Positions 17,120 through 29,582 of a stretch of 64,000 nt of DNA are shown here, in pieces (positions within the stretch are counted from its first letter, which is position 1; each line of letters starts with the position of its first letter). Below the pieces are notes generated by a model. The model worked only from the letters and a program-made list of their open reading frames with translations. It did no database searches and had not been told where the DNA came from. The DNA lies in NCBI RefSeq assembly GCF_019039035.1, contig NZ_JAHNZT010000007.1, positions 1-64,000 on the forward strand, written 5' to 3'. Origin of the DNA: Citreicoccus inhibens. GTDB taxonomy: Bacteria; Myxococcota; Myxococcia; Myxococcales; Myxococcaceae. Both the position numbers and the translations under genes were made by a program.

Positions 17120-17737
17120 TCAGTAGCCCACGTAGCCGCCGCCCGTGCGCATCGACTTGATGCCCGGCACGTTCGAGACCGAGCCGTAGCGCGCGATGGA
17201 GTAGCGGACGCCCGCGATGATGTTGTCCACCGGGTTGCGGATGTTGTTGTGGCCCGGCAGCTTGTACGAGTCGAACGTCGGCTGGATGGTCTGCATCAGG
17301 CCGATGGAGGGCGTGCCCTTCTGCGCGTTCGAGTCCCAGTTGTTCTGCGCGTTCGGGTTGCCGCTCGACTCGTGCTGGATGATGGCCGCGATGTCCTGCG
17401 GGTTCATCTTGTCCGCCGGGACGCCCGCGGCGCTGAGGACCTGCATGGCCTCCTTGATCCAATCGCCCACCTGCCCCTTCGGGACGTCGCCCACCGGCGC
17501 ACCGGCCTGGGCGCCCTGCGTGCCCTTCGTCCCGCCCGGACCCTTGCCGCCCTTCAGGCCCTGGTTGCCACCCACAAACTCATCCTTGCTGCCAGGGATG
17601 TTGAGCTTCTTGCCCGCGTAGATGAGGTCCGCGTTCTTGATCTGCGGATTGGCCTTCATCAGCGCGGCCACGCTCGTATGGTTCCGCTTCGCAATTCCGC
17701 TCAGCGTGTCCCCAGACTTGATGCGGTAGTTGCTCAT
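17120..17737 (-). CDS. LysM-lytic transglycosylase (SLT) protein without signal peptide
   Basis: 205 residues. LysM at residues ~3-48 ([46 protein letters not shown]), a Gly/Lys/Pro linker, then a compact SLT domain: [18 protein letters not shown] (catalytic Glu), [42 protein letters not shown]. The enzyme would cleave the MurNAc-GlcNAc bond of peptidoglycan. The LysM begins at residue 3, so there is no room for a signal peptide; export must use another route, or the protein works like a phage or cell-lysis lysin. No phage genes surround it. Confidence 0.87.
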   Translation of the reverse strand: MSNYRIKSGDTLSGIAKRNHTSVAALMKANPQIKNADLIYAGKKLNIPGSKDEFVGGNQGLKGGKGPGGTKGTQGAQAGAPVGDVPKGQVGDWIKEAMQVLSAAGVPADKMNPQDIAAIIQHESSGNPNAQNNWDSNAQKGTPSIGLMQTIQPTFDSYKLPGHNNIRNPVDNIIAGVRYSIARYGSVSNVPGIKSMRTGGGYVGY

Positions 17738-17816
17738 AAGAAGGTTCTCCAGGAAAGCCAGACACCGTTGAGAGAGTTATCGCTGGCACCCGCAAGGAGT
17801 TGCGCCCGCCTTTTCT

Positions 17817-19937
<2,121 letters not shown>

Positions 19938-20064
19938 GCCGCGCCTCCCGTGACGAGGAGGGCGCAGCCTAGGAGGCGCCGAGCGCCCCACGGCCGTGCT
20001 CCCGCGGACAAGCTTCCGCTGGGTGACAGTGACTCCTCAGCGGACCTCCGGCGAGGATGCGCCC

Positions 20065-20835
20065 ATGAAGACCGAACCCGTCACCCAGACGCTGGAGCGC
20101 ATCCGCGCCGAATTCCTCCGCACGCCCGGCGGCGTGCTCGCGTTCGACGCGGACGGCACGCTGTGGAGCGGAGACGTGGGCGACGACCTCTTCCTCGCGC
20201 TGCTGGAGCACGGCGACCTCCAGCCCGAGGTGCACGAGGCCCTGGAGCACCTGTGCCTGGCGCACGGCGTGGACACGGCTTCGGATGACCGGGAGCTGGC
20301 CCGCCGCCTCTTCGCCGCCCACGAGGCGGGACGTCTCCCCGAGCACGAGCTGTACGCCATGCAAGCGTGGCTGTTCGCGGGCTGGCGCACGGAGGACGTG
20401 CGCGCCTTCGCGCGGGATGTCGTCACACGCGTGCGCGTGGAGTCGCGCGTGCATCCAGAGACGCGGCGTGTGCTGACGTGGGCGCAGACCGAGGGCGTGG
20501 ACTGCTACATCGTCAGCGCCTCGCCACGCGCGGTGGTGGAGGCGGCGGTCGGGCCGCTGGGCCTCTCACCGGAGCGCGTGCTGGCGTGCACGCCGCGGGA
20601 AGCAGCGGGGCGGCTGCGGCCCTCCGTGGAGGAGCCCATTCCCTACGGGCCGGGCAAGGTGCGCTGCCTTCGCGCCCGCACGGCCCAGCCCCTCCATGCG
20701 GCCTTCGGGGACAACCTGTTCGACCTGGAGATGCTGGCCGCCGCCCGCATCCCCGTGGCCATCCGGCCCAAGCCGCGCCTCCAGGCTCGCGCGGAGGAGC
20801 TGCCCGCGATGGTGCAGCTCCTCCCGGAGACCTGA
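20065..20835 (+). CDS. HAD-family phosphatase (SerB-like fold)
   Basis: 256 residues from ATG at 20065 (GAGG upstream). Motif I is VLAFDADGTLWSGD (nucleophile FDADGT); motif II is CYIVSASPRAVVEAAV; the lysine lies in GPGKVRCL; motif IV is HAAFGDNLFDLEMLAAA. The cap between motifs I and II is helical. The S-A-S-P and G-D-N elements are those of phosphoserine-phosphatase-like HADs, but the protein lacks ACT domains and a second, full SerB is encoded at 49907-51103. The substrate is unknown. Confidence 0.82.
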   Translation: MKTEPVTQTLERIRAEFLRTPGGVLAFDADGTLWSGDVGDDLFLALLEHGDLQPEVHEALEHLCLAHGVDTASDDRELARRLFAAHEAGRLPEHELYAMQAWLFAGWRTEDVRAFARDVVTRVRVESRVHPETRRVLTWAQTEGVDCYIVSASPRAVVEAAVGPLGLSPERVLACTPREAAGRLRPSVEEPIPYGPGKVRCLRARTAQPLHAAFGDNLFDLEMLAAARIPVAIRPKPRLQARAEELPAMVQLLPET

Positions 20836-20848
20836 CGCGGCCCCCGCG

Positions 20849-22081
20849 CTACTTGCAGGGCCTCGGGGACAGCGAGTCGATCCAATCCGCGAGCAGCTTG
20901 GAGCCCTCCTCGTGGCGGAGGCAGCGGCCAATCTGCGGCATCATCTTCCCGGACTCCGTGGTGTCCATCCGGTACCAGAGGATGGACGTGGCGTGGTCGC
21001 CGGGGACGATGTCGAACTCACCACCGACGCCGCTGCCCGCCGAGCCCGGGCGCTTGCACTCGCCCAGGTTGAACAGGTCCACGTTGTCGATGTTGAGGAA
21101 CAGCCGGCTGGTGATGCCGGCCGTGCCCTGCGGGTTGTGGCAGTGCGCGCAGTTGATGTCCAAGTACGTGCGCGCGCGCGTGCTCAAGTCCGCCTGCGTG
21201 GCGTCGAACGGATCCGGCGCGTGCGGCACGTCCGCCAGCGCTGGCAGCCCCTCCAACCGGCCGAGCTGCGCCAGGTGCTGGAGCTGGTTCACCTCCACGC
21301 CGTCATACGTGTTCGTGCGGTTGAGGTAGCGCGCCTTCACCCCGATGGGCAGCATCACCTGCTCGCCCGTGGCGTTCTGGAGATGGTGGCAGGTGAGGCA
21401 CTGGTTCCGGCTGGGGACCAGGTACGAAATCTTCTGCGTGACGCCGTGGAGGTCGATGAACTCGACGGGCACCACGCGGCCACCCGCCGCCATCGTGGCC
21501 TCCGTCTGGTCGGCGTTCCACAGGTACGGATACGCCTCCCAGCCCGAGGGCTGGCGGATGAGCACGCGCGTCTCCACGGCGCGCACGGCCTGCGTCGGCG
21601 CGCGCATGTCCGCCGGATACGAGAACGTCTTGGTGATGAACGTCCCCACCGGCAGGTCCAGCACGGCCTTCGCGTCGTAGCGAGCCGCCTTGCCCGGCGG
21701 GACGAAGAGCGTGCGGGACTTGACCGCGTAGTCTGAGAACAACGGCGCCGTCAGCGTGTACGGCACGTTCCCGGCGACGGGGTGCATCCCCCCATCGCTC
21801 GGGCTCCCCGTGAACAACCCCAGCTCGGAGAGGTTGTCGGGCATGACCCGATCCGGCTCGCCCGCGTCCGGCTCGCCCGCGTCAGGGGAGCCCGCGTCGG
21901 GGCTCCCCGAATCTGGAGCGCCCGCGTCTGGCCCCCCCGCATCCGGTGCTCCCGCGTCGGGATTGCCCGCGTCCGGAACGGTATCGACTTTCTTCTCGGA
22001 AGGCGTCCCCCCGCAGGCGGCCAGCACGAGGGCCAGCAGCACCGCGGAGAGGCGAGGAAACAGGGGGGACAGCGCGCGCAT
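20849..22081 (-). CDS. SO2930-type diheme cytochrome c lipoprotein
   Basis: 410 residues. A lipoprotein signal (LSAVLLALVLAACGG) is followed by a PDAG/PDSG repeat linker (residues ~38-77), then the conserved body and two heme sites, CLTCH (~228) and CAHCH (~313). PDNLSELGLFTG, YTLTAPLFSDYAVKSRTLFVPPG and DWIDSLSPRPCK match the family I know as SO2930/HNE_0200 cytochromes, recurrently next to or fused with a parallel beta-helix protein, as here. It is probably an outer-surface or periplasmic electron carrier of unknown role. The partner gene lies 31 bp upstream. Confidence 0.85.
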   Translation of the reverse strand: MRALSPLFPRLSAVLLALVLAACGGTPSEKKVDTVPDAGNPDAGAPDAGGPDAGAPDSGSPDAGSPDAGEPDAGEPDRVMPDNLSELGLFTGSPSDGGMHPVAGNVPYTLTAPLFSDYAVKSRTLFVPPGKAARYDAKAVLDLPVGTFITKTFSYPADMRAPTQAVRAVETRVLIRQPSGWEAYPYLWNADQTEATMAAGGRVVPVEFIDLHGVTQKISYLVPSRNQCLTCHHLQNATGEQVMLPIGVKARYLNRTNTYDGVEVNQLQHLAQLGRLEGLPALADVPHAPDPFDATQADLSTRARTYLDINCAHCHNPQGTAGITSRLFLNIDNVDLFNLGECKRPGSAGSGVGGEFDIVPGDHATSILWYRMDTTESGKMMPQIGRCLRHEEGSKLLADWIDSLSPRPCK

Positions 22082-22112
22082 GGTGTTCGAGCTCCGAGGT
22101 TTGGCGTGACGA

Positions 22113-23660
22113 CTAGAGGCTGCCCGTGACGACCGGCGGGTTGAAGCCCGCGCAGTTGTACGGGGCCGCGCCCTGCGCGTAGTGCTTCGTGAAGCCCCAG
22201 GCCGTGGTCAGGTTCGGCGACGAGCCCGTCAGGTTCCCGGAGACCGCCTGGAGGTCGAAGTCCACCATGATGTTCTTCGTGGACTGCGGCACCGTGTTCG
22301 CGCCCACGCAGAGGTTGATGGCGTTGGGGTGCTTCGGGTCACGCGGGGCCGGATCAATGCCGTCCCAGAGGATGTGCTCCACGCGCAGGATGCCCTGCGC
22401 CGCCGCCGCGTACTGATACGCCGCGAACACGACCGCGCCAAACGGACGCTTCTCCTGGTCCGGCGCGCCGTTGTCCACCGAGTCACCGCTGCCGCCCTGG
22501 AACGTGTTGTCGTGGATGTAGATGTCGGACGTGCCCCAGTTGCCGCCACCCGCGCTCCACTGCGCGGGATCCGGCTCGATGGCCAGACCGCTCAGCACCG
22601 CGATGTCCACGGTGTTGTTGTTCGACCAGGTGTTGCCGGAGAACTCCACGCGGCGCGACGCCAGGATGAACGTGCCCGTGCCCGCCGGCACCTGCGACAC
22701 GGTGCTGCTGCTGGCCGTCACCGACGCGAAGTTCGGGCGGTTGTTGTCGAGGACCTTGTTGTTCTGGAAGCGGATGTCCGTGCCCACGATGGGGTTGCCG
22801 GGCAGGTCGAACACCACCAGGCCCGTGGTGTTGTCCTGGGCCAGGTTGCCGTGCACGAAGGCGAAGCGCGTGTTCTCGATTTCAATGCCCGCCACGTTCT
22901 GCAGCGCCTTGTTGTTGCGCACGATGGCGTACTCGGTCTGCCCCACGTAGATGCCCGCGTCCGCGGCGTTGTAGGCCTCGCAGTCATCGATGGTCACGTA
23001 CTTCGACTTCACCGGGTAGATGCCGTACTTGCCGTTGCTCTCCTTGTTCTGCTGCGCCCACTCGGTGCGCACGCGCTGGATGAGCACGTCGGTGGAGTTC
23101 TCGATGCGCAGCGCGTCCTTCTTCGCGTTCCAGATGGCCACGTCGCGCACGGTGAACAGCTTGCCCACCACGTCCAGGCCGTTGGTGTTCGCCGCGGCGT
23201 TGGTGAAGACGAGCACCGTGCTGGACGCGCCGCCGGTGGCCTCGCCCTTGGTGCCCTTGCCCGCGCCCGCGAAGGTGATGCCGTCCTTGCGGATGGTGAT
23301 GGCGTTGTCGAAGGTGTACGTGCCGGCCGCCAGCTGAATGGTGGCGCACTCCGTCAGCGAGTTCACCCGGTCCTGGATCTGCTGCTCCTGGCCCGGCGTG
23401 AAGCTATACGTCTGGCCCTGCTTGCCCGCGCAGGAGAAGGTCCCCGTGACGCCGCCGTCCCACGGCGTGCCCGCGTCCACGATGACGCCCGCGTCCGTGC
23501 CCGCATCGGGCTCCGTGCCCGCGTCCGTCCCGGCGTCCACCTTCGTGCCCGGTCCGGACGGCTTGGGGTCTTCCTCTTCGGAACATCCAGGCAGAGCCAA
23601 CAGGCCCACCACGGTCAGCAGGGCGGCACAAGAAGCGCGAGTCAACGACAGACGGTGCAT
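22113..23660 (-). CDS. Parallel beta-helix lipoprotein, partner of the diheme cytochrome
   Basis: 515 residues from ATG at 23660 (GGAGGA 5 nt upstream); the longer frame lacks support. A lipobox (LTVVGLLALPGCSEEED) and a DAGTDAG linker precede the right-handed parallel beta-helix: IQLAAGTYTFDNAITIRKDGITFAG, LDVVGKLFTVRDVAIWNAKKDALRIENSTDVLIQRVRTEW, YVTIDDCEAYNAADAGIYVGQTEYAIVRNNKALQNVAGIEIENT. Such helices bind or cleave polysaccharides, but this family (SO2931-like) has no assigned enzyme activity. It is cotranscribed with the cytochrome; an operator-like palindrome lies upstream. Confidence 0.83.
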   Translation of the reverse strand: MHRLSLTRASCAALLTVVGLLALPGCSEEEDPKPSGPGTKVDAGTDAGTEPDAGTDAGVIVDAGTPWDGGVTGTFSCAGKQGQTYSFTPGQEQQIQDRVNSLTECATIQLAAGTYTFDNAITIRKDGITFAGAGKGTKGEATGGASSTVLVFTNAAANTNGLDVVGKLFTVRDVAIWNAKKDALRIENSTDVLIQRVRTEWAQQNKESNGKYGIYPVKSKYVTIDDCEAYNAADAGIYVGQTEYAIVRNNKALQNVAGIEIENTRFAFVHGNLAQDNTTGLVVFDLPGNPIVGTDIRFQNNKVLDNNRPNFASVTASSSTVSQVPAGTGTFILASRRVEFSGNTWSNNNTVDIAVLSGLAIEPDPAQWSAGGGNWGTSDIYIHDNTFQGGSGDSVDNGAPDQEKRPFGAVVFAAYQYAAAAQGILRVEHILWDGIDPAPRDPKHPNAINLCVGANTVPQSTKNIMVDFDLQAVSGNLTGSSPNLTTAWGFTKHYAQGAAPYNCAGFNPPVVTGSL

Positions 23661-23752
23661 GGCGTTCCTCCGGAAACACCACCCACGGAGTCCTCGACAG
23701 GGCGAGGCGCGACGCGGAGCGGCGGGGAATGGACGGAATAGTGGGAGCGAAC

Positions 23753-23769
23753 GCTTGTGAATCACAAGC
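23753..23769. promoter_or_regulatory. Perfect 17-bp palindrome upstream of the beta-helix/cytochrome operon
   Basis: Arms GCTTGTGA and TCACAAGC flank one central A, about 93 bp upstream of the beta-helix start codon. A further half-site CTTGTGA lies at 23804-23810. The centre spacing of 1 does not fit the CRP/FNR consensus (spacer 6 or 4). Confidence 0.5.
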
Positions 23770-23947
23770 ACAAGCGCCCGCGACAGGGATTGACGCACTG
23801 CAACTTGTGACCTCAGGCGAAAACACTACGCCCGCGGTAATGATTGACGCGATGTATCAGATTTCTCGGCCCTCGATTTGGACCTGGGAGTGAAAGCCGA
23901 GCAGCACAGCGGCTCCAACGCGCGGACCTGCTATCTGCCTGGGCACG

Positions 23948-25072
23948 ATGACTCGACCCGACAACCCCCAGGCCCGACGCATCTTCGTGGGACTCATCCT
24001 CGCGGCGCTGTTGCTGGTGGGCGTGACGTTGTGGCCCTTCATCCGGCCCCTCTTCCTGGCCACCATCTTCGCGGCGCTCCTCTGGCGCGCGCAGGAGGGG
24101 CTGACGCGGCTCTTGCGCGGGCGGCGCAACCTGGCGGCCACGCTGCTGTGCCTCGCCGTGGCGCTGGTGGTGGTGGGGCCCTTGGCGAGCCTCGTCGCCT
24201 ACGTGGTGCGCGAGGGCGTGCAGGGCGCGCAATCCGTGGCGTCGCTCGTGCGGCAGGAGGGGCTGACAGGTGTCGTGGAGCGCGTGCCCGCCGCGCTCCA
24301 GCCCTGGGCCCGCCGCGTGGTGGAGAGCCTGCACCTGGAGGAGGCCCAGCTCAGCGAGGCCCTCAAGCAGGAGTTGAGCGAGCGCGGAGGCCAGGCCGCG
24401 GAGGTGGTGGGCCGCGCCGTGTCCGCCACGGGCTCCGTGCTGGTGCAGGGCGTGATGATGCTGGTGGCGCTCTTCTTCCTGCTGGTGGACGGCGGGCGGC
24501 TGGTGACGTGGCTGGAGGAGCTCTCGCCGCTGGAGTCCGGTCAGACGGCGGATCTGCTCACCGAGTTCCGAGATGTCTCACGCGCCATCATCGTCTCCAC
24601 CGTGGCCACGTCGGGCGTGCAGGCGCTGCTCGCGTTCCTGTCCTTCGTGGTGGGCGGAGTACCAAGCGCGGTCTTCTTCGGGCTGCTCACCTTCTTCACC
24701 GCGTTCATTCCGGCCGTGGGCGCGGGCGGCATGTGCCTGGTGGCCTCCGCGATCGTCTTCTTCGACGGGCGCCCCGTGACGGCGCTGCTCGTGGCGGTGT
24801 GGGGCGTGGCGGTGGTGGGCACGGTGGACAACCTGGTGAAGCCGCTGCTCGCGCGCCGGGGGATGGACCTGCACCCGGCCCTCATCTTCTTCTCCATCCT
24901 CGGGGGCCTCTCCATCTTCGGGGGCGTGGGCCTGCTGCTGGGCCCGCTCGTCATGGCCACCTTCCTCGCACTGCTGCGCATCTACCGCCGCGACTACGGC
25001 CGGCACGAGTCCACGCCCCCGAGCGCCGCGCACCCAACGCCCGCCACGCCCTCGCGGCAGAACGTGGGCTGA
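23948..25072 (+). CDS. AI-2E family transporter (PF01594-type permease)
   Basis: 374 residues with the family pattern: two N-terminal helices (RIFVGLILAALLLVGVTLWPF, LFLATIFAALLWRAQEGL), a third (LLCLAVALVVVGPLASLVAYVV), a long amphipathic soluble stretch (~85-155), then a C-terminal bundle with VSTVATSGVQALLAFLSFVVGGVPSAVFFGLLTFFTAFIPAVGAG, and GTVDNLVKPLLARRGMDLHPALIFFSILGGLSIFGGVGLLLGPLV. The P-x-V-G and L-G-P-L elements are diagnostic. The family name comes from TqsA; many members instead move ions or solutes, so quorum-signal export is not implied. Its stop lies 7 bp from the convergent gene. Confidence 0.88.
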   Translation: MTRPDNPQARRIFVGLILAALLLVGVTLWPFIRPLFLATIFAALLWRAQEGLTRLLRGRRNLAATLLCLAVALVVVGPLASLVAYVVREGVQGAQSVASLVRQEGLTGVVERVPAALQPWARRVVESLHLEEAQLSEALKQELSERGGQAAEVVGRAVSATGSVLVQGVMMLVALFFLLVDGGRLVTWLEELSPLESGQTADLLTEFRDVSRAIIVSTVATSGVQALLAFLSFVVGGVPSAVFFGLLTFFTAFIPAVGAGGMCLVASAIVFFDGRPVTALLVAVWGVAVVGTVDNLVKPLLARRGMDLHPALIFFSILGGLSIFGGVGLLLGPLVMATFLALLRIYRRDYGRHESTPPSAAHPTPATPSRQNVG

Positions 25073-25079
25073 GCCGACT

Positions 25080-26390
25080 TCAGCGCGGGAAGCCCGCGGC
25101 GTCGGCGGCCACCTGGGCCGCCACGTTGAGTCGCTCCAACAGGCCCGCGCCGAAGTACTGGCGCATCGACTCACCTTCATGGGCACGCACCAGCTCGGGC
25201 GTGTCCACGTAGCCCACGTAGCCGTTGGCGAGCGCCAGCACGTGCGTCGCGCCGGTCCGCTCGCGCAGCTCCACGCCCGCGCCCGTGGTGGGCTCCCCCG
25301 GCACCGTGATGAGCGACAGCGGCCCCAGCCGCAGCGCGTCCACCTCCGCCTCCCGAGGCGCGGAAGCACACAGCACGTTGTCCCCCGCCGAGCGCGTGAA
25401 GCCCGGCACCAGCCGCGTGGAATCCGGGCGAGGCATCGCCGCCGACATCCGCGCCAGCGACAGCGTCACCGGCCCCTGCGTGGACACCGGCTCCGCGCGC
25501 TCCGCCAGCGCCGACAGCGCCCGCGCGAAGCCCTCCGCGCGCTCCACGCCCTGCCCTTCCGAATACGCCACGGACGCATTGCCCACCGCGCCCTGGAGCA
25601 AGAGCGTCACGCCGCCCGAGGCGGCCTCGCGCAGCGCGCTCAACCGGCCCGGATAGTCTGGGTCCACGCGCTCGCGCTGGCGGGGAATCAGCGCGGGGTG
25701 CGCGGCGAACACGAGCAGCTCCGCCACCGGAGCGCGGACCCCTCGCAGCACCACGCGCGTGAGCGCCCCATCGGGCGCCTGTCCTCCCGTGCGCGTGTAG
25801 ACGAGCCCCGCGTCCTCCGCCTTGCCCACCTCCAGCGTGACGTCCGTCAGCGAGGCCGCCGCGCGCGCCACCGCCTCGCTCGCGCCCGCCACGGCGGACT
25901 CCACCGCGTCGCTCCGGTAGCGCCCGGTGCCCGAGACCTGCGCCACCAGCCGCGTGTCATAGCCCCCGAAGGACGAGTGCGTGTGCGTGGCCATCACCAG
26001 CACCTCGCCCACCCCCGCTTCGCGCGCGCGCGCGCGCACCCGCTCCGTCACCTCCGGCGTGACGAAGAGCAGCTCCAGCGACACCAGCCCCACGCGCACC
26101 CCGCCCGCCTCCACCACCACCGCGCGCGCATGCAGCGGGGGCTCGGCCGCGTTCGCCTCGGCGCGCGGCGGGGGATAGCCGGCCACCACCACCGGAAAGG
26201 ACGGCCGCAGCTCCACCCTCGCCGCGCCGGCGCGCAGCGGCCCTTCGCCACGCATCCGTGACAGGACGGTGGGCGCATGCTCGACCCAGGGCCCACACCA
26301 GTTCCATGACGCGAGCGCGTACGCGGCGCCCGCGGTCAGCAAGGCGAAGGGAACCCAGGTGCGCCAGGGGAGACGTCGTCCGGAAGACAT
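25080..26390 (-). CDS. Neutral/alkaline ceramidase-like membrane-anchored enzyme
   Basis: 436 residues with one N-terminal membrane segment ([21 protein letters not shown]). The body starts [25 protein letters not shown] and contains [17 protein letters not shown], the H-T-H-S zinc motif of neutral ceramidases, then [24 protein letters not shown] and [11 protein letters not shown]. The C-terminal [40 protein letters not shown] matches the family's end. It probably hydrolyses an amide or ester in the periplasm. At 436 residues it lacks the Ig-like C-terminal domain of full ceramidases, so the substrate may not be ceramide. Confidence 0.78.
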   Translation of the reverse strand: MSSGRRLPWRTWVPFALLTAGAAYALASWNWCGPWVEHAPTVLSRMRGEGPLRAGAARVELRPSFPVVVAGYPPPRAEANAAEPPLHARAVVVEAGGVRVGLVSLELLFVTPEVTERVRARAREAGVGEVLVMATHTHSSFGGYDTRLVAQVSGTGRYRSDAVESAVAGASEAVARAAASLTDVTLEVGKAEDAGLVYTRTGGQAPDGALTRVVLRGVRAPVAELLVFAAHPALIPRQRERVDPDYPGRLSALREAASGGVTLLLQGAVGNASVAYSEGQGVERAEGFARALSALAERAEPVSTQGPVTLSLARMSAAMPRPDSTRLVPGFTRSAGDNVLCASAPREAEVDALRLGPLSLITVPGEPTTGAGVELRERTGATHVLALANGYVGYVDTPELVRAHEGESMRQYFGAGLLERLNVAAQVAADAAGFPR

Positions 26391-26554
26391 GCCCGGCCAG
26401 AGTACCTGCTTCCCGCGCCGGCGCTGCTCCTACCTTTCCGGCCAGCAGCCTCGAATGTGGCGTACCGGGACCCATCAGGTGGACCGTGGAATACCCCGCG
26501 TCGTGGCGTGCGTTTTCGTTCCGCTTCCGGTCTGAAAGGGGTAAGGCACCGCGC

Positions 26555-27931
<1,377 letters not shown>

Positions 27932-27935
27932 CCCC

Positions 27936-29582
27936 ATGACCGCCTCCTCCGCGCGGCCCGAGTTCATCCAAGCGGAGCGACAGTTCGTCCGCTCCGTGCT
28001 CGCCGGACTCGTGCTGCTGGGGCTCGTGGCGGTCGCGGGTCCCCTGCTCAGCTACCGCAGCGACGTGGCCGAGGCGCGCGCGCAGTTCCAACTGCGCGTC
28101 GCGCGCGAGGCCCGCGTCTACGCCGAGGCGCTCGGCCTCCACCTCAACCTGCTCCAGACGGAGCTGCAACGCGTCTCCGCCAGCGTGGGGCCGGACCTCC
28201 AGCACCCCGGAGACCTGGGCACCGAGGACCTGCTCGACCTCACCTCGCCCTCCGGTGGCCTGTTCCACGCGGGCCTCATGCTGTTGGACCCCGAAGGCCG
28301 CGTCCGCTGGAGCGACCCGCCCCACATCACCGAGGAGTCCTCCTTCGCGGCGCGCCCGTGGTTCCGCGACGTGCTCGCGCGCCAGGTGCCCATCGTCGAG
28401 GCCATCGCGCCGGGCTCCTCGTCCTTCGTCGTCGCCGTGCCCATCAGCCACGGGGGCCGCGCCACGGGCGTGCTCGCGGGGTTGCTCGACACGAGCAGCG
28501 CGCTGCCGGGCGGCCGGCCGCTGGGCGAGCACCTGGAGCTGCTCGTCCTCAACGCCGCGGGCGACCTGTTCCTCCCCGGCACGCCACCGCGCTGGGCCAC
28601 GCTCCCCCGAGCCGACGCCGAGCTGCGCGCCGTCATCAGCGAGGGCATCCGGCCGCTGGCCCTCGGGCCGGACCTGGAGGTCTTCGCCGCCGCGACGAAG
28701 GTGCCCGGCACGGGGCTCAACCTGGTGCTCGCCGCGGACGAGACCGCGATGCTCGCGGGCATCCGCAACCGCTTCCTCGTGCAGCTCATGGTGGTGGCGC
28801 TGCTCCAACTCGGCACGCTGGTGCTCTTCAGCTTCCACTGGCGCCGCGTGTACGGCCTGTTCCTCGACATGGAGGAGCGCGCCGCGCGCCATGAGAAGAT
28901 GGCCGCGCTCGGCAGCGCCGCGAGCCTCATCGCGCACGAGGTGAAGAACTCGCTCAACGGCCTGAAGATGGCCTCCGGGCTCGTGTCGCCCGAGGGCGAG
29001 GGCGCGCTGGTGGCACGCACCATCAACGGCCAGATTGACCGGCTGTCCCATCTGGCCACCTCGCTCCTGCACTTCGGCAAGCCCCCGGTGACGCGGCGCA
29101 CGGCGGTGGACCTGGCGCAGCTCGTGCGCGACGTCGTCGCGGGCCTGCGCGCCTTGCCCGAGGCCGACGAGGTCCACCTGGACGTGGTGCTGCCCGAGCA
29201 GGCGCCCCTCTCGTGTGATCCGCTGCTGCTGGCCACCGCGCTGGACAACCTGCTGCGCAACGCCATGGAGGCCACGGTGGCGGCCAAGGACCTGGGACAG
29301 CTCGCCGCCCCCCAGGTGCGCGTGGTCGCCACGCTTCACCAGGACGAGGCCGTGGTCAGCGTGGAGGACAACGCGGGGGGGCCGCCCGCCACCGTCGAGG
29401 GTCGCCTCTTCGAGCCGTTCGTCACCTCCAAGGCCAAGGGCATCGGGCTGGGGCTCGCCATGACGCGGCAGGCGCTGGAGCAACAAGGTGGCAAGCTGAC
29501 CTTCGAGCGCATTCCCGGCGGCAGCCGCTTCCAGGTACACCTGCCCCTGCCCCTTTCCTCCTCCGAGGCGCCTCGGCCATGA
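27936..29582 (+). CDS. Membrane sensor histidine kinase (NtrB-like), czc-linked
   Basis: 548 residues from ATG at 27936, 4 nt after purF. TM1 at ~20-42 (VLAGLVLLGLVAVAGPLL) and TM2 at ~280-302 (LMVVALLQLGTLVLFSF) enclose a periplasmic sensor of ~235 residues (FHAGLMLLDPEGRVRWSDPP; SSFVVAVPISHGGRATGVLAGLLD), Cache-like. The HisKA box is GSAASLIAHEVKNSLNGLKMASG with His334 the likely phospho-acceptor; the ATPase domain follows (DNLLRNAMEA, VEDNAGGPP, GIGLGLAMTRQALEQQGG). Its stop overlaps the regulator start (ATGA). It probably senses a periplasmic metal, judging from the downstream efflux operon. Confidence 0.9.
   Translation: MTASSARPEFIQAERQFVRSVLAGLVLLGLVAVAGPLLSYRSDVAEARAQFQLRVAREARVYAEALGLHLNLLQTELQRVSASVGPDLQHPGDLGTEDLLDLTSPSGGLFHAGLMLLDPEGRVRWSDPPHITEESSFAARPWFRDVLARQVPIVEAIAPGSSSFVVAVPISHGGRATGVLAGLLDTSSALPGGRPLGEHLELLVLNAAGDLFLPGTPPRWATLPRADAELRAVISEGIRPLALGPDLEVFAAATKVPGTGLNLVLAADETAMLAGIRNRFLVQLMVVALLQLGTLVLFSFHWRRVYGLFLDMEERAARHEKMAALGSAASLIAHEVKNSLNGLKMASGLVSPEGEGALVARTINGQIDRLSHLATSLLHFGKPPVTRRTAVDLAQLVRDVVAGLRALPEADEVHLDVVLPEQAPLSCDPLLLATALDNLLRNAMEATVAAKDLGQLAAPQVRVVATLHQDEAVVSVEDNAGGPPATVEGRLFEPFVTSKAKGIGLGLAMTRQALEQQGGKLTFERIPGGSRFQVHLPLPLSSSEAPRP

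Noticed and set aside
17783-17802. TGGCAC followed by TTGC, as a sigma-54 promoter on the plus strand
   Set aside because: The two elements are 10 bp apart instead of 5, and no gene follows in that direction.
23753-23769. CRP/FNR-type site
   Set aside because: The half-sites resemble TGTGA/TCACA but the spacer is one base, not six or four.
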